Assembly (NCBI GenBank): GCA_964346145.1
Contig: CAYFTL010000001.1
Span: 120,006-184,005 of the forward strand
Reading direction: 5' to 3'
Length of the DNA: 64,000 nucleotides
Source: CAYFTL01 sp964346145
GTDB lineage: Bacteria > Bacillota > Clostridia > Christensenellales > Aristaeellaceae
Positions within the stretch are counted from its first letter, which is position 1. Each line of letters begins with the position of its first letter. This document shows positions 8,950-17,739 of the stretch, in pieces. The translations under genes were made by a program, and so were the position numbers. The notes beneath the pieces were generated by a model, which worked only from the letters and a program-made list of their open reading frames with translations, made no database searches and was not told the origin of the DNA.

Positions 8950-9417
8950 TTATAAATCTTTTAAAATGCGGATGAAAGTTTTCAGCGCATTGCTCAGCTC
9001 AATTTTGTCCTCCGGACTCAAATCCGAAGTCCAGTCGCTCACATGCTTGTCGATGGATTTTTGAATCTCCTGCAGCTTCTTTCTACCTTCTTCTTTGATA
9101 ACCACATTGACAACCCTTCGGTCTGTGGTGCTTCGCTCCCGATCCGCCAAGCCTGCATCAATCAAACGGTCTACAAGAGGGGTTATATTGGGCTTTGCAA
9201 TTCCAAATTCGCGCGAAATCTCGGACACAGTCATCGATTCCCGTTCTTCCAGCAGGATCAATACCTGCACATGGGATAAGGGAATATCGTGCTCCGCCTG
9301 GAGAAAATCCATCCTGAATATTTTTTTGCGCAACAACGGCAAAGTATAAAAGGCATTCTCACCAATTTCACTGATTGCCGCCATATCCGGTTTCACATCT
9401 TTTATGTTAATCAACAT
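8950..9417 (-). CDS. MarR-family transcriptional regulator
   Basis: Winged-helix repressor-type protein, 155 aa. The MarR core is clear: LSHVQVLILLEERESMTVSEISREFGIAKPNITPLVDRLIDAGLADR, with the wing STTDRRVVNVVIKEEG following the recognition helix (given here in two parts, residues about 48-66 and 70-95). It has no partner gene in an operon: the upstream gene lies beyond its own promoter, and a hairpin follows. Target and ligand unknown. Confidence 0.88.
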   Translation of the reverse strand: MLINIKDVKPDMAAISEIGENAFYTLPLLRKKIFRMDFLQAEHDIPLSHVQVLILLEERESMTVSEISREFGIAKPNITPLVDRLIDAGLADRERSTTDRRVVNVVIKEEGRKKLQEIQKSIDKHVSDWTSDLSPEDKIELSNALKTFIRILKDL

Positions 9418-9480
9418 ACCGTATAATACCTCTCAATTGCCATTTCAAAGATCCTCATCTCTTTATAAGCCAACAATATC

Positions 9481-9509
9481 ATTCTACATGATTTTCATTG
9501 CCGTTACAA
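9481..9509 (-). promoter_or_regulatory. predicted promoter of the MarR gene
   Basis: Minus strand: TTGTAA (9504-9509), 17-bp spacer, TAGAAT (9481-9486), giving a leader of about 55 bases. Confidence 0.6.
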
Positions 9510-9637
9510 TAAGCATTGCAAAAACTATATCTATATGTGCACATCTCTCATCTAATCCCGATTGGATTTGTATTATTTTCACATCGTAAATTTCTTAAAT
9601 GTAAATTCAACGTTTCGCCGAAAATACTCTTACAAGT

Positions 9638-11632
9638 TTACTGGCTCGTCCCATAAATTTTGATGTTTTCTCCTTCATATACCAAAGGCCACAGGCTTTC
9701 AATGGCATCTTCATCAACCTCAAATTGGCCTCGTTCCGAATAGCTGATATAGATATAATCCACAGAATATTTTTTGATCACGTCGTTTGCCCACAAAGGC
9801 TGCTCATAAATGAGTCGCACGGCCTCCTGTTGCTCAGAGTAATCTACGCCATGGAAATACAAGAACGTAGGCGTGCCACAAACCAGCTTTCTGCCGGTCA
9901 AAGAAGAAACCGGATTTTTGTGTTGGCTGCTGGTTGCAAACACCGAATCCATTGGAGTATTCTCCTCAATAAACTTGGCGGCCGCGACTTCTTCCGCGCT
10001 AAACAACTCATAATCGCTTACCCATTCCCTACCCACCGACATAGCGCCGGACAAGGTGGAAACAAAAACAAACACCGCCAGCAAAAACGTGCGCCCCCGA
10101 ATGCCTTTGAGTCTATCGTAGAGTTTAAACACATACATGGCGACAAAAGGCATCATCAACATAAACCCGACGTAAAACAGCTTGTTGTTATCATACGGAT
10201 TGGGCTGGAACAAGAACAGTTCGGCGATTACGAACAAAAACAAAGCTCCCCAAGAAAGCAGCCGCCCGCGTTTGCCGCTCTCGCTGGCAGCCGGCCACAA
10301 CAGCAAAGCCACAACGCCTATATTCTTGATCCAAAACCAAAAATATTCGTCAATCAACCTTCCATCCCGGCCGTTTACCCAGTTGAAGGAAAACTTTAGC
10401 GATCCGCCGCCCGCAGTCTGTGGAAATGTCCACAGCATGAGCTGAGGCAGGGCCAACGCCACAGCAATAACGCCATATGTCAGAAAATGGATCAATTTCT
10501 CCTCAACAACTGCATCGTTGATATCCTTAAACTTACTCCACAAAAACTTGACCAAGATTCTTACAAATATGCCCGCACTGATCAACCCCAGCGCAAAAAA
10601 CGAATGGGTGTGTATCATGGGGATGGTGCCGGCCAAAGCGCCAAGCAAAACAAAATCTTTGCGTTCGCCTTGTTCGAGCGCGCGCACCAGCAGCCAAAAC
10701 GCTGGGATGGTTACAGCCCAGCCGGCCAGAAAGGTGCGCTGGGGAATGAGCATGTCCACCAGAATGTTTGACCAACGCACGTTATATTCCAGCAGATTTG
10801 CCGGCGCCCAATAAAAATCGGTAAAAACCCGAATCAACCGGGAAGGATCTTCAAACACGCGATCCAACAAGTAGATAAAGCCCAGTCCCCCGTTTAGGAA
10901 AACCAGCAAAAAACTTAGCACCACCGCCCGCTTGTCCTTTGTAAGCTCCCAAGCCAGCATCACAAAGCCCAGAAATACCAGCGCCATCATCAAAAGGGAA
11001 GGAACAATAAACGCAAACCTTAGCGAGGTGCCAAACAACAACATCGAACCCGAAAGCGCATCCACTAAAAACGGATAGCCTAAAAGTGTGCCCGGCAGTA
11101 TGGTGTACTCGGGGGGATATGCTGCATCGCGCAGCCCGGTGGCGATGCCCAAATGTAAAGACAAGTCCCCATATGTGGACTGTCCCACGTGCAGCGCACC
11201 GTCTTGGGGGCGCAGGGTGTGGGTGTAGAGCATGTAAGCGCTTACCAACAACAGCGGCAACACCAGCGCCACTATCAGGTAACCCGAAGGTTGATCGGCT
11301 CGATCCTCCTTTAAAATCCCCCGCTGCGGCAGCAGCCGATCCATCGCCAGGCAATCCGAAGATTGCTCGACTTTGCTTCCCTGGGGAGGGCGTTGCCAAG
11401 GCAACATCAAGCATGCACCCGCTATAAACGCCGCACTTGCCAGCGCGCACCAGTGGGCCAGCGTACTAAACTTAAATGCAAACGCCCACAGCGAAGGTAG
11501 CCACATCGCCATCACCAAGCCAAAAACCATACCCAACCAAAGTTGCGTTAAAGTTTTTTGCCGAGCAAAAAGACGCTTAGTCGCTACGCATCCGCACAGC
11601 AAAAAGCCCATCAACAACAATATGCCACCCAT
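9638..11632 (-). CDS. large polytopic membrane protein, glycosyltransferase-like
   Basis: Unrecognised 664-aa protein with about 12-14 membrane segments. The layout resembles GT-C-fold lipid-linked sugar transferases: many helices, the long periplasmic loop with GDLSLHLGIATGLRDAAYPPE and NPYDNNKLFYVGFMLM, and a soluble C-terminal domain (from about residue 560, AAAKFIEENTPMDSVFATSS onward) like those of uncharacterised archaeal and bacterial surface-glycan enzymes. The DLSLH motif could hold the catalytic acid. The start at 11632 (MGGILLL) is chosen over 11671 because GGAGGGA lies 7 bases upstream. No glycan genes are adjacent, so the substrate is unknown. Confidence 0.7.
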   Translation of the reverse strand: MGGILLLMGFLLCGCVATKRLFARQKTLTQLWLGMVFGLVMAMWLPSLWAFAFKFSTLAHWCALASAAFIAGACLMLPWQRPPQGSKVEQSSDCLAMDRLLPQRGILKEDRADQPSGYLIVALVLPLLLVSAYMLYTHTLRPQDGALHVGQSTYGDLSLHLGIATGLRDAAYPPEYTILPGTLLGYPFLVDALSGSMLLFGTSLRFAFIVPSLLMMALVFLGFVMLAWELTKDKRAVVLSFLLVFLNGGLGFIYLLDRVFEDPSRLIRVFTDFYWAPANLLEYNVRWSNILVDMLIPQRTFLAGWAVTIPAFWLLVRALEQGERKDFVLLGALAGTIPMIHTHSFFALGLISAGIFVRILVKFLWSKFKDINDAVVEEKLIHFLTYGVIAVALALPQLMLWTFPQTAGGGSLKFSFNWVNGRDGRLIDEYFWFWIKNIGVVALLLWPAASESGKRGRLLSWGALFLFVIAELFLFQPNPYDNNKLFYVGFMLMMPFVAMYVFKLYDRLKGIRGRTFLLAVFVFVSTLSGAMSVGREWVSDYELFSAEEVAAAKFIEENTPMDSVFATSSQHKNPVSSLTGRKLVCGTPTFLYFHGVDYSEQQEAVRLIYEQPLWANDVIKKYSVDYIYISYSERGQFEVDEDAIESLWPLVYEGENIKIYGTSQ

Positions 11633-11726
11633 TCGCTTCCCTCCACGGTCATCTCGTTTCTTTATAGACAAAAGGCGCGCATCTTAAAGCAAAATGCACA
11701 CCTTCTATCATGGATTAAATCTGTCG

Positions 11727-12713
11727 TTACGCCTTCATCAAGTATGCGGTGAGCAACTCTACTCCGGCGGCCATATCGCCCATGTGCACCGTTTCGGTGG
11801 CGCTGTGTACATAGCGGCAAGGGACCGAAAGTACGCCCGCACGGACGCCGCCGCGCGTCAACTGCATGGCACCCGCGTCGGTTCCGCCCCCAGTGAGCAC
11901 CTCGCGCTGATAGCGGATCTTTTTCTCTTGGGCCAGCGTTTCCAGCTCCTTAACCAGTTCCGGGTTGCAAATCAAGGAAGAGTCCATCACCTTGATGGCG
12001 ATGCCCTCGCCGGCGCGCACAGAAATCAGCGGCCCCTTGGGCGTATCGCCCGACATGGTTACATCCAGAGCAATGCCCACATCGGGGTTCACATCGTAGG
12101 CGGCCGCCTTCGCCCCGCGAAGACCCACCTCTTCCTGGGTGGTAAACACCGCATATACATCGTTCGGACAATCCTTCAGGTTTTTCAGGCTTTCCACCAG
12201 GATTGCACAGCCGGCGCGGTCATCCATAGCCGGCGCTGCCATAAACTCTCCCATTTCGAAAGCGTCAGGCGTATATACCGCCATATCGCCAATGGACACT
12301 TTGGCTTCGGCCTCCTCGCGGTTGCGGGCACCGATGTCGATAAACAGTTTGGTCATGCCCATTTCAGTGGGCGCCACGTCCCGTTCTTCGGTGGAAACCA
12401 GGCCGTGCACCCCGTTTTCAAACACCACGTGGCGGTTCAAGGAGTTGCTACGGCGAATGCCGCCCACGTTATGCACCCGCAAAAATCCTTCTTCGCTAAT
12501 ATGGGTGACCACAAAACCAATGTGGTCCATGTGGGCAGCCAACATAATCTTTTTGCCGCCCGTTCCCTTTTTAATGGCGATCAAATTGCCCAGCGCATCG
12601 GTGCGCATTTCATCCACATACGGTTTGATCATCTCCGCGATCACCGCGCGAATATTGTCTTCCCGGCCGGTCGGCCCGTAGGTATTCAACAGCTTTACCA
12701 GTGTATCTTTCAT
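11727..12713 (-). CDS. M42 family aminopeptidase (third gene of operon)
   Basis: Dinuclear-metal aminopeptidase of the TET/YsdC/FrvX type, 328 aa. Metal and catalytic residues are visible: AAHMDHIGF (His/Asp), AMDDRAG (bridging Asp), TTQEEVG (catalytic Glu pair), IALDVT (Asp) and RYVHSATE (His). The C-terminal GGGTDAGAM is typical. The start at 12713 has AGGAGGAG upstream, so the longer frame to 12755 is rejected. It lies 25 bases after the second M42 gene. Confidence 0.93.
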   Translation of the reverse strand: MKDTLVKLLNTYGPTGREDNIRAVIAEMIKPYVDEMRTDALGNLIAIKKGTGGKKIMLAAHMDHIGFVVTHISEEGFLRVHNVGGIRRSNSLNRHVVFENGVHGLVSTEERDVAPTEMGMTKLFIDIGARNREEAEAKVSIGDMAVYTPDAFEMGEFMAAPAMDDRAGCAILVESLKNLKDCPNDVYAVFTTQEEVGLRGAKAAAYDVNPDVGIALDVTMSGDTPKGPLISVRAGEGIAIKVMDSSLICNPELVKELETLAQEKKIRYQREVLTGGGTDAGAMQLTRGGVRAGVLSVPCRYVHSATETVHMGDMAAGVELLTAYLMKA

Positions 12714-12738
12714 AGCTTTCTCCTCCTCATCGCTGGGC

Positions 12739-13767
12739 TTATAGCTTATCTTCAATCTGTATGTTCGCTTTTAGGAATGCGTCCACCAGCTGGTGTTGGG
12801 CGTCAATATCGTCCAAACTGGCCACGCTGGACGGCGAGTGAATGTAGCGGCAAGGCACCGAAAGCACCACAACCGGCGTGCCGCCCTTGGACGTTTGAAT
12901 TTGTCCGCCCTCGTTTCCGCCGGAAACAAAACTCTTTAGCTGCCACGCTACTTTGGCCTGGTCGGCAACGTCGCGCATCGCTTTAAACATGGCCCTGTGG
13001 GCTATGGATGAATTGTCCATAAAAGAAATAGCTACACCCTTGCCCGCGCTGCAAACCCTAAAGGCTTCGGGCACATCGCCCAAGTCGTTGGCCGTGGTGC
13101 CCTCCAGCACGATGGCGCGGTCTGCATCAGTCTGAAACGCGGCCACTTTGGCGCCACGGGTACCGATTTCTTCCATCACCGTGAAAGCACAAATCACATC
13201 GCCCTCGTACTGGTTTTCCAGCACGCGCAGCATCGTGTAGCAACCTACCCTGTCGTCCAGCGCCTTTGCCTTAACCATCCGGTCGCCAAATTCGACCCAC
13301 TGGCTATCAAAACTAATATAATCTCCAGGCTTCACCAGCGCCTCGGCCGCCGCCTTGTCATCGGCACCGATGTCGATGAAAAGTTGGTCGTGCCCAAGCA
13401 CCGTCTGCATCTCGGCTCTGGATTGAAGGTGAATCGCCTTGGCACCGATTACGCCGGGCACCTTATCTTTGCCAATCAACACCCGCTTGGACACCATAAC
13501 CCGCGGATCCAATCCGCCCACGGTCAAATAGCTGATCAGTCCGTTGGCATTGATGCCACGCACGATCATGCCCACTTCGTCCATATGGGCACTCAAAAAT
13601 GTGCTTTGTGCCTTCGGATTCCTTCCTTTTTTTATCGCAATCACATTGCCGATTTTGTCTACGCGCACTTGATCGCAAAGCTTGGAAGCTTGCTCGTACA
13701 CAAACTTGCGCACTTCATCTTCATTGCCCGAAACGCCGCGCAAATCGGTCAGCTGTTTTAGAACCAT
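12739..13767 (-). CDS. M42 family aminopeptidase (second gene of operon)
   Basis: Paralogue of its neighbours, 342 aa. It has SAHMDEVGMI, ALDDRVGCY, TVMEEIGTRGA and RYIHSPSS, but the fourth metal ligand motif reads IVLEGT (Glu, not Asp) and the substrate-loop reads GGNEGGQIQ instead of GGTDAGAM, features of a separate M42 subfamily. The ATG at 13767 with GGGAGGG upstream overlaps the end of the preceding M42 gene by 10 bases, which implies translational coupling and probably matched amounts of the subunits. Confidence 0.92.
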   Translation of the reverse strand: MVLKQLTDLRGVSGNEDEVRKFVYEQASKLCDQVRVDKIGNVIAIKKGRNPKAQSTFLSAHMDEVGMIVRGINANGLISYLTVGGLDPRVMVSKRVLIGKDKVPGVIGAKAIHLQSRAEMQTVLGHDQLFIDIGADDKAAAEALVKPGDYISFDSQWVEFGDRMVKAKALDDRVGCYTMLRVLENQYEGDVICAFTVMEEIGTRGAKVAAFQTDADRAIVLEGTTANDLGDVPEAFRVCSAGKGVAISFMDNSSIAHRAMFKAMRDVADQAKVAWQLKSFVSGGNEGGQIQTSKGGTPVVVLSVPCRYIHSPSSVASLDDIDAQHQLVDAFLKANIQIEDKL

Positions 13768-14801
13768 TCCAATCCCTCCCATTCCTCCGCGATGTCCGCG
13801 ATAAATTCGGCCATGAGCCTGCCCGCTTCGCGCACGGTCTCAAGACTTAACGTTTCCACCGTGGTGTGCATATAGCGCAGCGGGATGGAAATTAGCACCG
13901 TGGGCACCCCATCCCTGCTGATTTGCAATGGGTCGGCATCGGTCCAAGTTGCGCCGCCGCTGATCTCAATGGTGTGCTCCACCCGGTGGCGCTTGGCTGC
14001 ATCGCGCAGCCTCTGCGCCAGCATGGGATGAATATTCGGCCCAACGAAAATGGGAATCGTGTTCAGCTTAAAGGCTTCAAATTCGCCGGTTCCCGGGCCC
14101 TGCCCGTGAGTCACATCGATAGCGATAGCCATATCCGGTTCAATCGAATAGGCTGAAGTCATGGCGCCGGCGGAACCCACTTCCTCCTGGGAAGTGGCCA
14201 CAAAAAACACCTGGGCCTTGGCTTGCAGCCTGTTGAGGCGCTTGGCGCACTCCAGCATAGCCGCCACGCTGGCGCGGTCGTCCATGGTTTTGCTGGCAGC
14301 GCATCCGCCCGACAGCTCCATGTACGGTGCCAACATAACCACCATATCGCCAATTTTAACCTTCTTTTTGACTTCTTCTACCGGCAGGCCGATGTCCACA
14401 TACAAATCGGTCATCTGTATGGATTTTTCCCGATCTTCGGGTTTTTGCAGGTGGGGCGGCTTCGCACCCACCACTCCAAACAGCGCACCTTCCTCTGTTT
14501 GCACCACCACTTCCATGCTGGGCAAAATTCGAGGATCGACGCCGCCTGAGCGCGTAATGCGCAAACAACCATCCTCTTCTATTTGGGTAACCACCAGACC
14601 AATCTCATCCAAGTGGGCGGCAATCATAATGCGCGGCCCCTGCTTGCCTGTGCGTGCAACTACGTTGTACATCGTATCCACATGGGTGTCGTCGCAGACC
14701 TTGCTGAAGGCTGCCGCAATATATTCGGCTACCTTGGCTTCCCTGCCAGGGGTACCCGGAATCGCAGTAACTTCCGATAAAAACGTTTGAAGTTCCATCA
14801 T
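13758..14801 (-). CDS. M42 family aminopeptidase (first gene of operon)
   Basis: First of three M42 peptidases, 347 aa. Motifs: AAHLDEIGLV, TMDDRASV, TSQEEVGSAGA, IAIDVTHGQG and RYMHTTVE. The loop GGATWTDADPLQ marks a third distinct subfamily, so the three paralogues probably differ in side-chain preference. Start is one of two adjacent ATG codons (14801 or 14798). It is transcribed from the promoter at 14851-14879, facing away from the sugar genes. Confidence 0.92.
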   Translation of the reverse strand: MMELQTFLSEVTAIPGTPGREAKVAEYIAAAFSKVCDDTHVDTMYNVVARTGKQGPRIMIAAHLDEIGLVVTQIEEDGCLRITRSGGVDPRILPSMEVVVQTEEGALFGVVGAKPPHLQKPEDREKSIQMTDLYVDIGLPVEEVKKKVKIGDMVVMLAPYMELSGGCAASKTMDDRASVAAMLECAKRLNRLQAKAQVFFVATSQEEVGSAGAMTSAYSIEPDMAIAIDVTHGQGPGTGEFEAFKLNTIPIFVGPNIHPMLAQRLRDAAKRHRVEHTIEISGGATWTDADPLQISRDGVPTVLISIPLRYMHTTVETLSLETVREAGRLMAEFIADIAEEWEGLEWF

Positions 14802-14850
14802 TCACACTCACTTTCCAGTGTATTTCCTAGGACTTGATATGCGTTCTCAT

Positions 14851-14879
14851 ATTATAACGAATCCCGCCATCAGGCGCAA
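14851..14879 (-). promoter_or_regulatory. promoter of the M42 operon
   Basis: Minus strand: TTGCGC (14874-14879), 17-bp spacer, TATAAT (14851-14856), about 50 bases before the first M42 start. Confidence 0.7.
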
Positions 14880-14917
14880 GTCAATGCGCTTTATGCCAAA
14901 TTTCATAGTTTTTTCAT

Positions 14918-14939
14918 TTTATGCAATGATTTATGCAAT
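14918..14939 (+). promoter_or_regulatory. direct-repeat operator candidate upstream of the sugar operon
   Basis: Two copies of TTTATGCAAT (14918-14927, 14930-14939) with a 12-base period lie just upstream of the -35 position of the predicted promoter. Direct repeats in this place are what an activator such as an AraC-type protein would use. No such regulator is in the window. Confidence 0.45.
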
Positions 14940-14945
14940 TAGCGG

Positions 14946-14974
14946 ATGATTTTTTTATCCAAATCATATATAAT
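14946..14974 (+). promoter_or_regulatory. predicted promoter of the sugar isomerase operon
   Basis: A perfect -10 TATAAT (14969-14974) with only a weak -35 (ATGATT, 14946-14951) at 17 bp. A weak -35 fits an activator-dependent promoter. Confidence 0.55.
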
Positions 14975-15035
14975 GAACACAGCATTTATGTTAATGCATA
15001 ACCGAAACACAATATTATTTTGAGGAGGAAATATT

Positions 15036-16001
15036 ATGAAACTCAGCGTTTTTGCAGTGCTTTTGGCCAACAAGACTTTTGACGAGGCTTGCAAGTATTT
15101 AAGCGAAGCCGGCGCCCAGGCCGTGGAAATCGGTTGCGGCGGATTCCCGGGCAAGGCACATTGCCAACCCAAAGAATTTTTGGCAGATCCGTCCAAAATC
15201 GAAGAAATGCAAAGCACTCTCAAAAAATACAATCTGGAAATCGCCGCTTTGTCCTGCCACGGCAACCCGGTGCACCCTAACAAGGAAAAGGCCGCCCAAT
15301 TTGACGAGGATTTTAAGCAAACCGTCCTGCTGGCCGAGAAAATGGGCGTGGACACCGTCGTGACCTTCTCCGGCTGCCCGGGCGGTTCCCCCGACGATAA
15401 AATGCCCAACTGGGTTACCTGCCCCTGGCCCGAAGATTTCCTGGAAATTTTGGACTATCAGTGGAACGATGTGCTCATCCCCTATTGGAAAGAAACCGTC
15501 GCTTTCGCCAATGCACACGGAATCAAAAAGATCGCCCTCGAAATGCACCCAGGCTTTTGCGTATACAACCCCGAAACCTTAATGAAGCTGCGCAACGCAG
15601 TGGGCGACACCATTGGCGCCAACTTCGATCCCAGCCACCTGTTCTGGCAAGGCATCGATCCCGTGGCTGCCATCCGCTATCTGGGCGACGCCATTTACTA
15701 CTTCCACGCCAAGGACACCAAGGTGGACGAAATCAATTCGGGCATCAACGGCGTTTTGGACACCAAACCTTACACTGACGAAATCAACCGCAGCTGGATA
15801 TTCCGCTCGGTAGGTTACGGCCATGCACACCAAATGTGGAAAGACATCATGAGCAACCTGCGCCTGGTGGGCTACGATGGACCCATTTCCATCGAGCATG
15901 AAGACAGCCTGATGTCGCCCAACGAAGGTTTGACAAAAGCCATCGCCATGCTCAAGGACGTCATGATTTTCGAAGGCACCGGAGATATCTGGTGGGCATA
16001 A
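15036..16001 (+). CDS. sugar phosphate isomerase/epimerase family protein
   Basis: TIM-barrel enzyme of the xylose isomerase-like/AP endonuclease 2 superfamily, 321 aa, probably converting a sugar, sugar acid or inositol derivative. Likely metal ligands are E169 (ALEMHPG), D198 with H201 (FDPSHLFW), H224 (FHAKD) and the late Glu in SIEHED. GGAGG sits 9 bases before the ATG. The Gfo/Idh/MocA dehydrogenase begins 31 bases downstream, a very common pairing in which the dehydrogenase and isomerase act on the same keto-sugar. The actual substrate cannot be read from sequence. Confidence 0.9.
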   Translation: MKLSVFAVLLANKTFDEACKYLSEAGAQAVEIGCGGFPGKAHCQPKEFLADPSKIEEMQSTLKKYNLEIAALSCHGNPVHPNKEKAAQFDEDFKQTVLLAEKMGVDTVVTFSGCPGGSPDDKMPNWVTCPWPEDFLEILDYQWNDVLIPYWKETVAFANAHGIKKIALEMHPGFCVYNPETLMKLRNAVGDTIGANFDPSHLFWQGIDPVAAIRYLGDAIYYFHAKDTKVDEINSGINGVLDTKPYTDEINRSWIFRSVGYGHAHQMWKDIMSNLRLVGYDGPISIEHEDSLMSPNEGLTKAIAMLKDVMIFEGTGDIWWA

Positions 16002-16032
16002 TCGACAACGCCATTCAAGGAGGAATAGCAAT

Positions 16033-17193
16033 ATGAATCCTTTGAGATTTGGACTCGTGGGATACAAATTCATGGGCAAGGCGCATTCCAACGCCTTAGC
16101 CCGCATTCCCATGTTTTTTGAGACCGATCAGCCCATAGAGCGCAGGGTCTTGTGTGGGCGCGATGCCGAATGGGTGCGCCAGGCCGCCAACAAACTGGGC
16201 TGGCAACAGGTCGAAACCGATTGGCGCAAAATGGTGGAGCGGGAAGACATCGATTGCGTAGACATTACTGCGCCTTCAAACTTCCACAAGGAGATTGCCA
16301 TAGGCGCCGCTCAAAACGGCAAGCATGTGTTTTGCGAAAAGCCGCTGGCCCTAACCTTGGCCGACGCGCGCGAAATGTTAGGCGCAGTGAAAAAGGCGGG
16401 CGTACGCCACCAAATCGGCTTCAACTACCGCTTTGCCCCCGCGCTCATCCTGGCCAAACAAATCATAGACAGCGGCAAGCTGGGCAAAATTTTCCACTTC
16501 CGCGGAAGTTTTTTGCAAGATTGGATCATCGATCCGGAATTCCCTAAAGTGTGGCGTTTGGACAAGAAGGTAGCCGGCTCAGGTTCCCTAGGCGATTTGG
16601 GCGCCCACGTGATTGACGCGGCCCGCTATTTGGTGGGCGAAATCACCACCGTTACCGGAATGAGCAAAACCTTCGTAAAGAAACGCCCCATCGTCGAACG
16701 CATGACCGGCCTTTCGGGCAAAGCGGCCGCCGATGCGCCCCGCGCAGCAGTGGATGTAGACGATGCCACCAGCTTTTTGTGCGAGTTTGAAAACGGCGCG
16801 CTGGGCAATTTTGAAGCCACACGCTTCTCCCAAGGACATAAAAACGATATGCGCTTGGAAGTTAACGGCGAAAAAGGTTCCATTCGCTTCGAATTCGAGC
16901 GAATGAATGAGCTGTGGTATTTTAATGCCGAAGATGAGCCCGGACTGCAGGGCTGGCGCATGATCCAGGTAACCGAAGACATCCACCCCTACGGCGATAT
17001 TTGGTGGCCAGTGGGCCATGTCATCGGATTCCCCGAAACCTTCTGCCACCAATTGTACGAATTTGTGCAGTGTGTGAGCCAGAAGCGTGACTGCGTGCCC
17101 AACTTCTACGACGGTGTGCGCTGCGCCCAAATTATGGATGCAGTGGATTTGTCCATCGATCGGCGTAGCTGGGTCGACGTAAACGAGTTGTAG
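16033..17193 (+). CDS. Gfo/Idh/MocA family oxidoreductase
   Basis: NAD(P)-dependent sugar or cyclitol dehydrogenase, 386 aa. The Rossmann glycine loop is GLVGYKFMGKAHSNAL (residues about 7-22), and FCEKPLAL (about 105-112, the conserved EKP lysine) and the GDLGAHVIDAARYL segment with the putative catalytic His are present. It is translated from AAGGAGG and probably co-transcribed with the isomerase. A hairpin follows its stop. Confidence 0.93.
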   Translation: MNPLRFGLVGYKFMGKAHSNALARIPMFFETDQPIERRVLCGRDAEWVRQAANKLGWQQVETDWRKMVEREDIDCVDITAPSNFHKEIAIGAAQNGKHVFCEKPLALTLADAREMLGAVKKAGVRHQIGFNYRFAPALILAKQIIDSGKLGKIFHFRGSFLQDWIIDPEFPKVWRLDKKVAGSGSLGDLGAHVIDAARYLVGEITTVTGMSKTFVKKRPIVERMTGLSGKAAADAPRAAVDVDDATSFLCEFENGALGNFEATRFSQGHKNDMRLEVNGEKGSIRFEFERMNELWYFNAEDEPGLQGWRMIQVTEDIHPYGDIWWPVGHVIGFPETFCHQLYEFVQCVSQKRDCVPNFYDGVRCAQIMDAVDLSIDRRSWVDVNEL

Positions 17194-17210
17194 CCCAATC
17201 CATTACGCAT

Positions 17211-17252
17211 AACGGCATGCACCCCAAAAGGCGGGCGGCATGCCGTTGTCTT
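17211..17252 (+). terminator. terminator of the sugar operon
   Basis: Perfect 10-bp stem (17211-17220 with 17238-17247) with a 17-base loop and a short T-rich run (GTCTTTATC). It separates the operon from the next small gene. Confidence 0.6.
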
Positions 17253-17285
17253 TATCACAAACAAAAGGCAGGACAAGTTTTTTAT

Positions 17286-17624
17286 ATGCAAGTGCAGAAA
17301 CAATCAAAACTAAGACTATGGATCGCAGCAATTTTCGTTCCTATCCTTTTGCTGCTCCTTTCCATGCTTCCGGACAAAAATTCCAATGCTCATCTGCAAT
17401 TTACACCGCTCTCCAAACTAGAGCCGCTGGTTTATACCGAATTGAATTCACCTTTAGCCGGCATGGCCGCCGTTGCAGATAGCGCGTACACCACTGTCAA
17501 CGGAACAAAATATCACCTGTCCTCCGATTGCAGCGCTCTAAAACGCTCGAAAAACGTCCAACAAAGCGACATGGCTTCAGCGCAAAGAAAGTACGCTCCA
17601 TGCGCCCTCTGCGTGGACAATTAA
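17286..17624 (+). CDS. small secreted or membrane-anchored protein with Cys/His metal-binding-like motif
   Basis: Hypothetical 112-aa protein. A membrane or signal segment (LWIAAIFVPILLLLLSML, about residues 10-27) is followed by a linker and a C-terminal module KYHLSSDCSALKRS...KYAPCALC. This spacing of His, Cys and CxxC resembles the short tail found on secreted nucleases and other cell-surface proteins (YH-x-C-x2-L ... PC-x2-C). The start at 17286 is chosen because the terminator of the preceding operon would lie inside a longer frame. The ribosome binding site is weak (AGGACAAG). Confidence 0.55.
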   Translation: MQVQKQSKLRLWIAAIFVPILLLLLSMLPDKNSNAHLQFTPLSKLEPLVYTELNSPLAGMAAVADSAYTTVNGTKYHLSSDCSALKRSKNVQQSDMASAQRKYAPCALCVDN

Positions 17625-17739
17625 CCCTGCCTTCGTTCAAATCCTTATCAACAAATCCACACGCAAGCGCGATGAATTAATCGCTCCAATACCATTCAAT
17701 CGCGAGCTATTCATCCAATACTTCATGGGGTAGAACATC

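Noticed and set aside
11694..12986. 430-codon plus-strand frame over the M42 genes
   Set aside because: Antisense to conserved peptidase genes, translation is His/Arg-rich as expected for a shadow frame.
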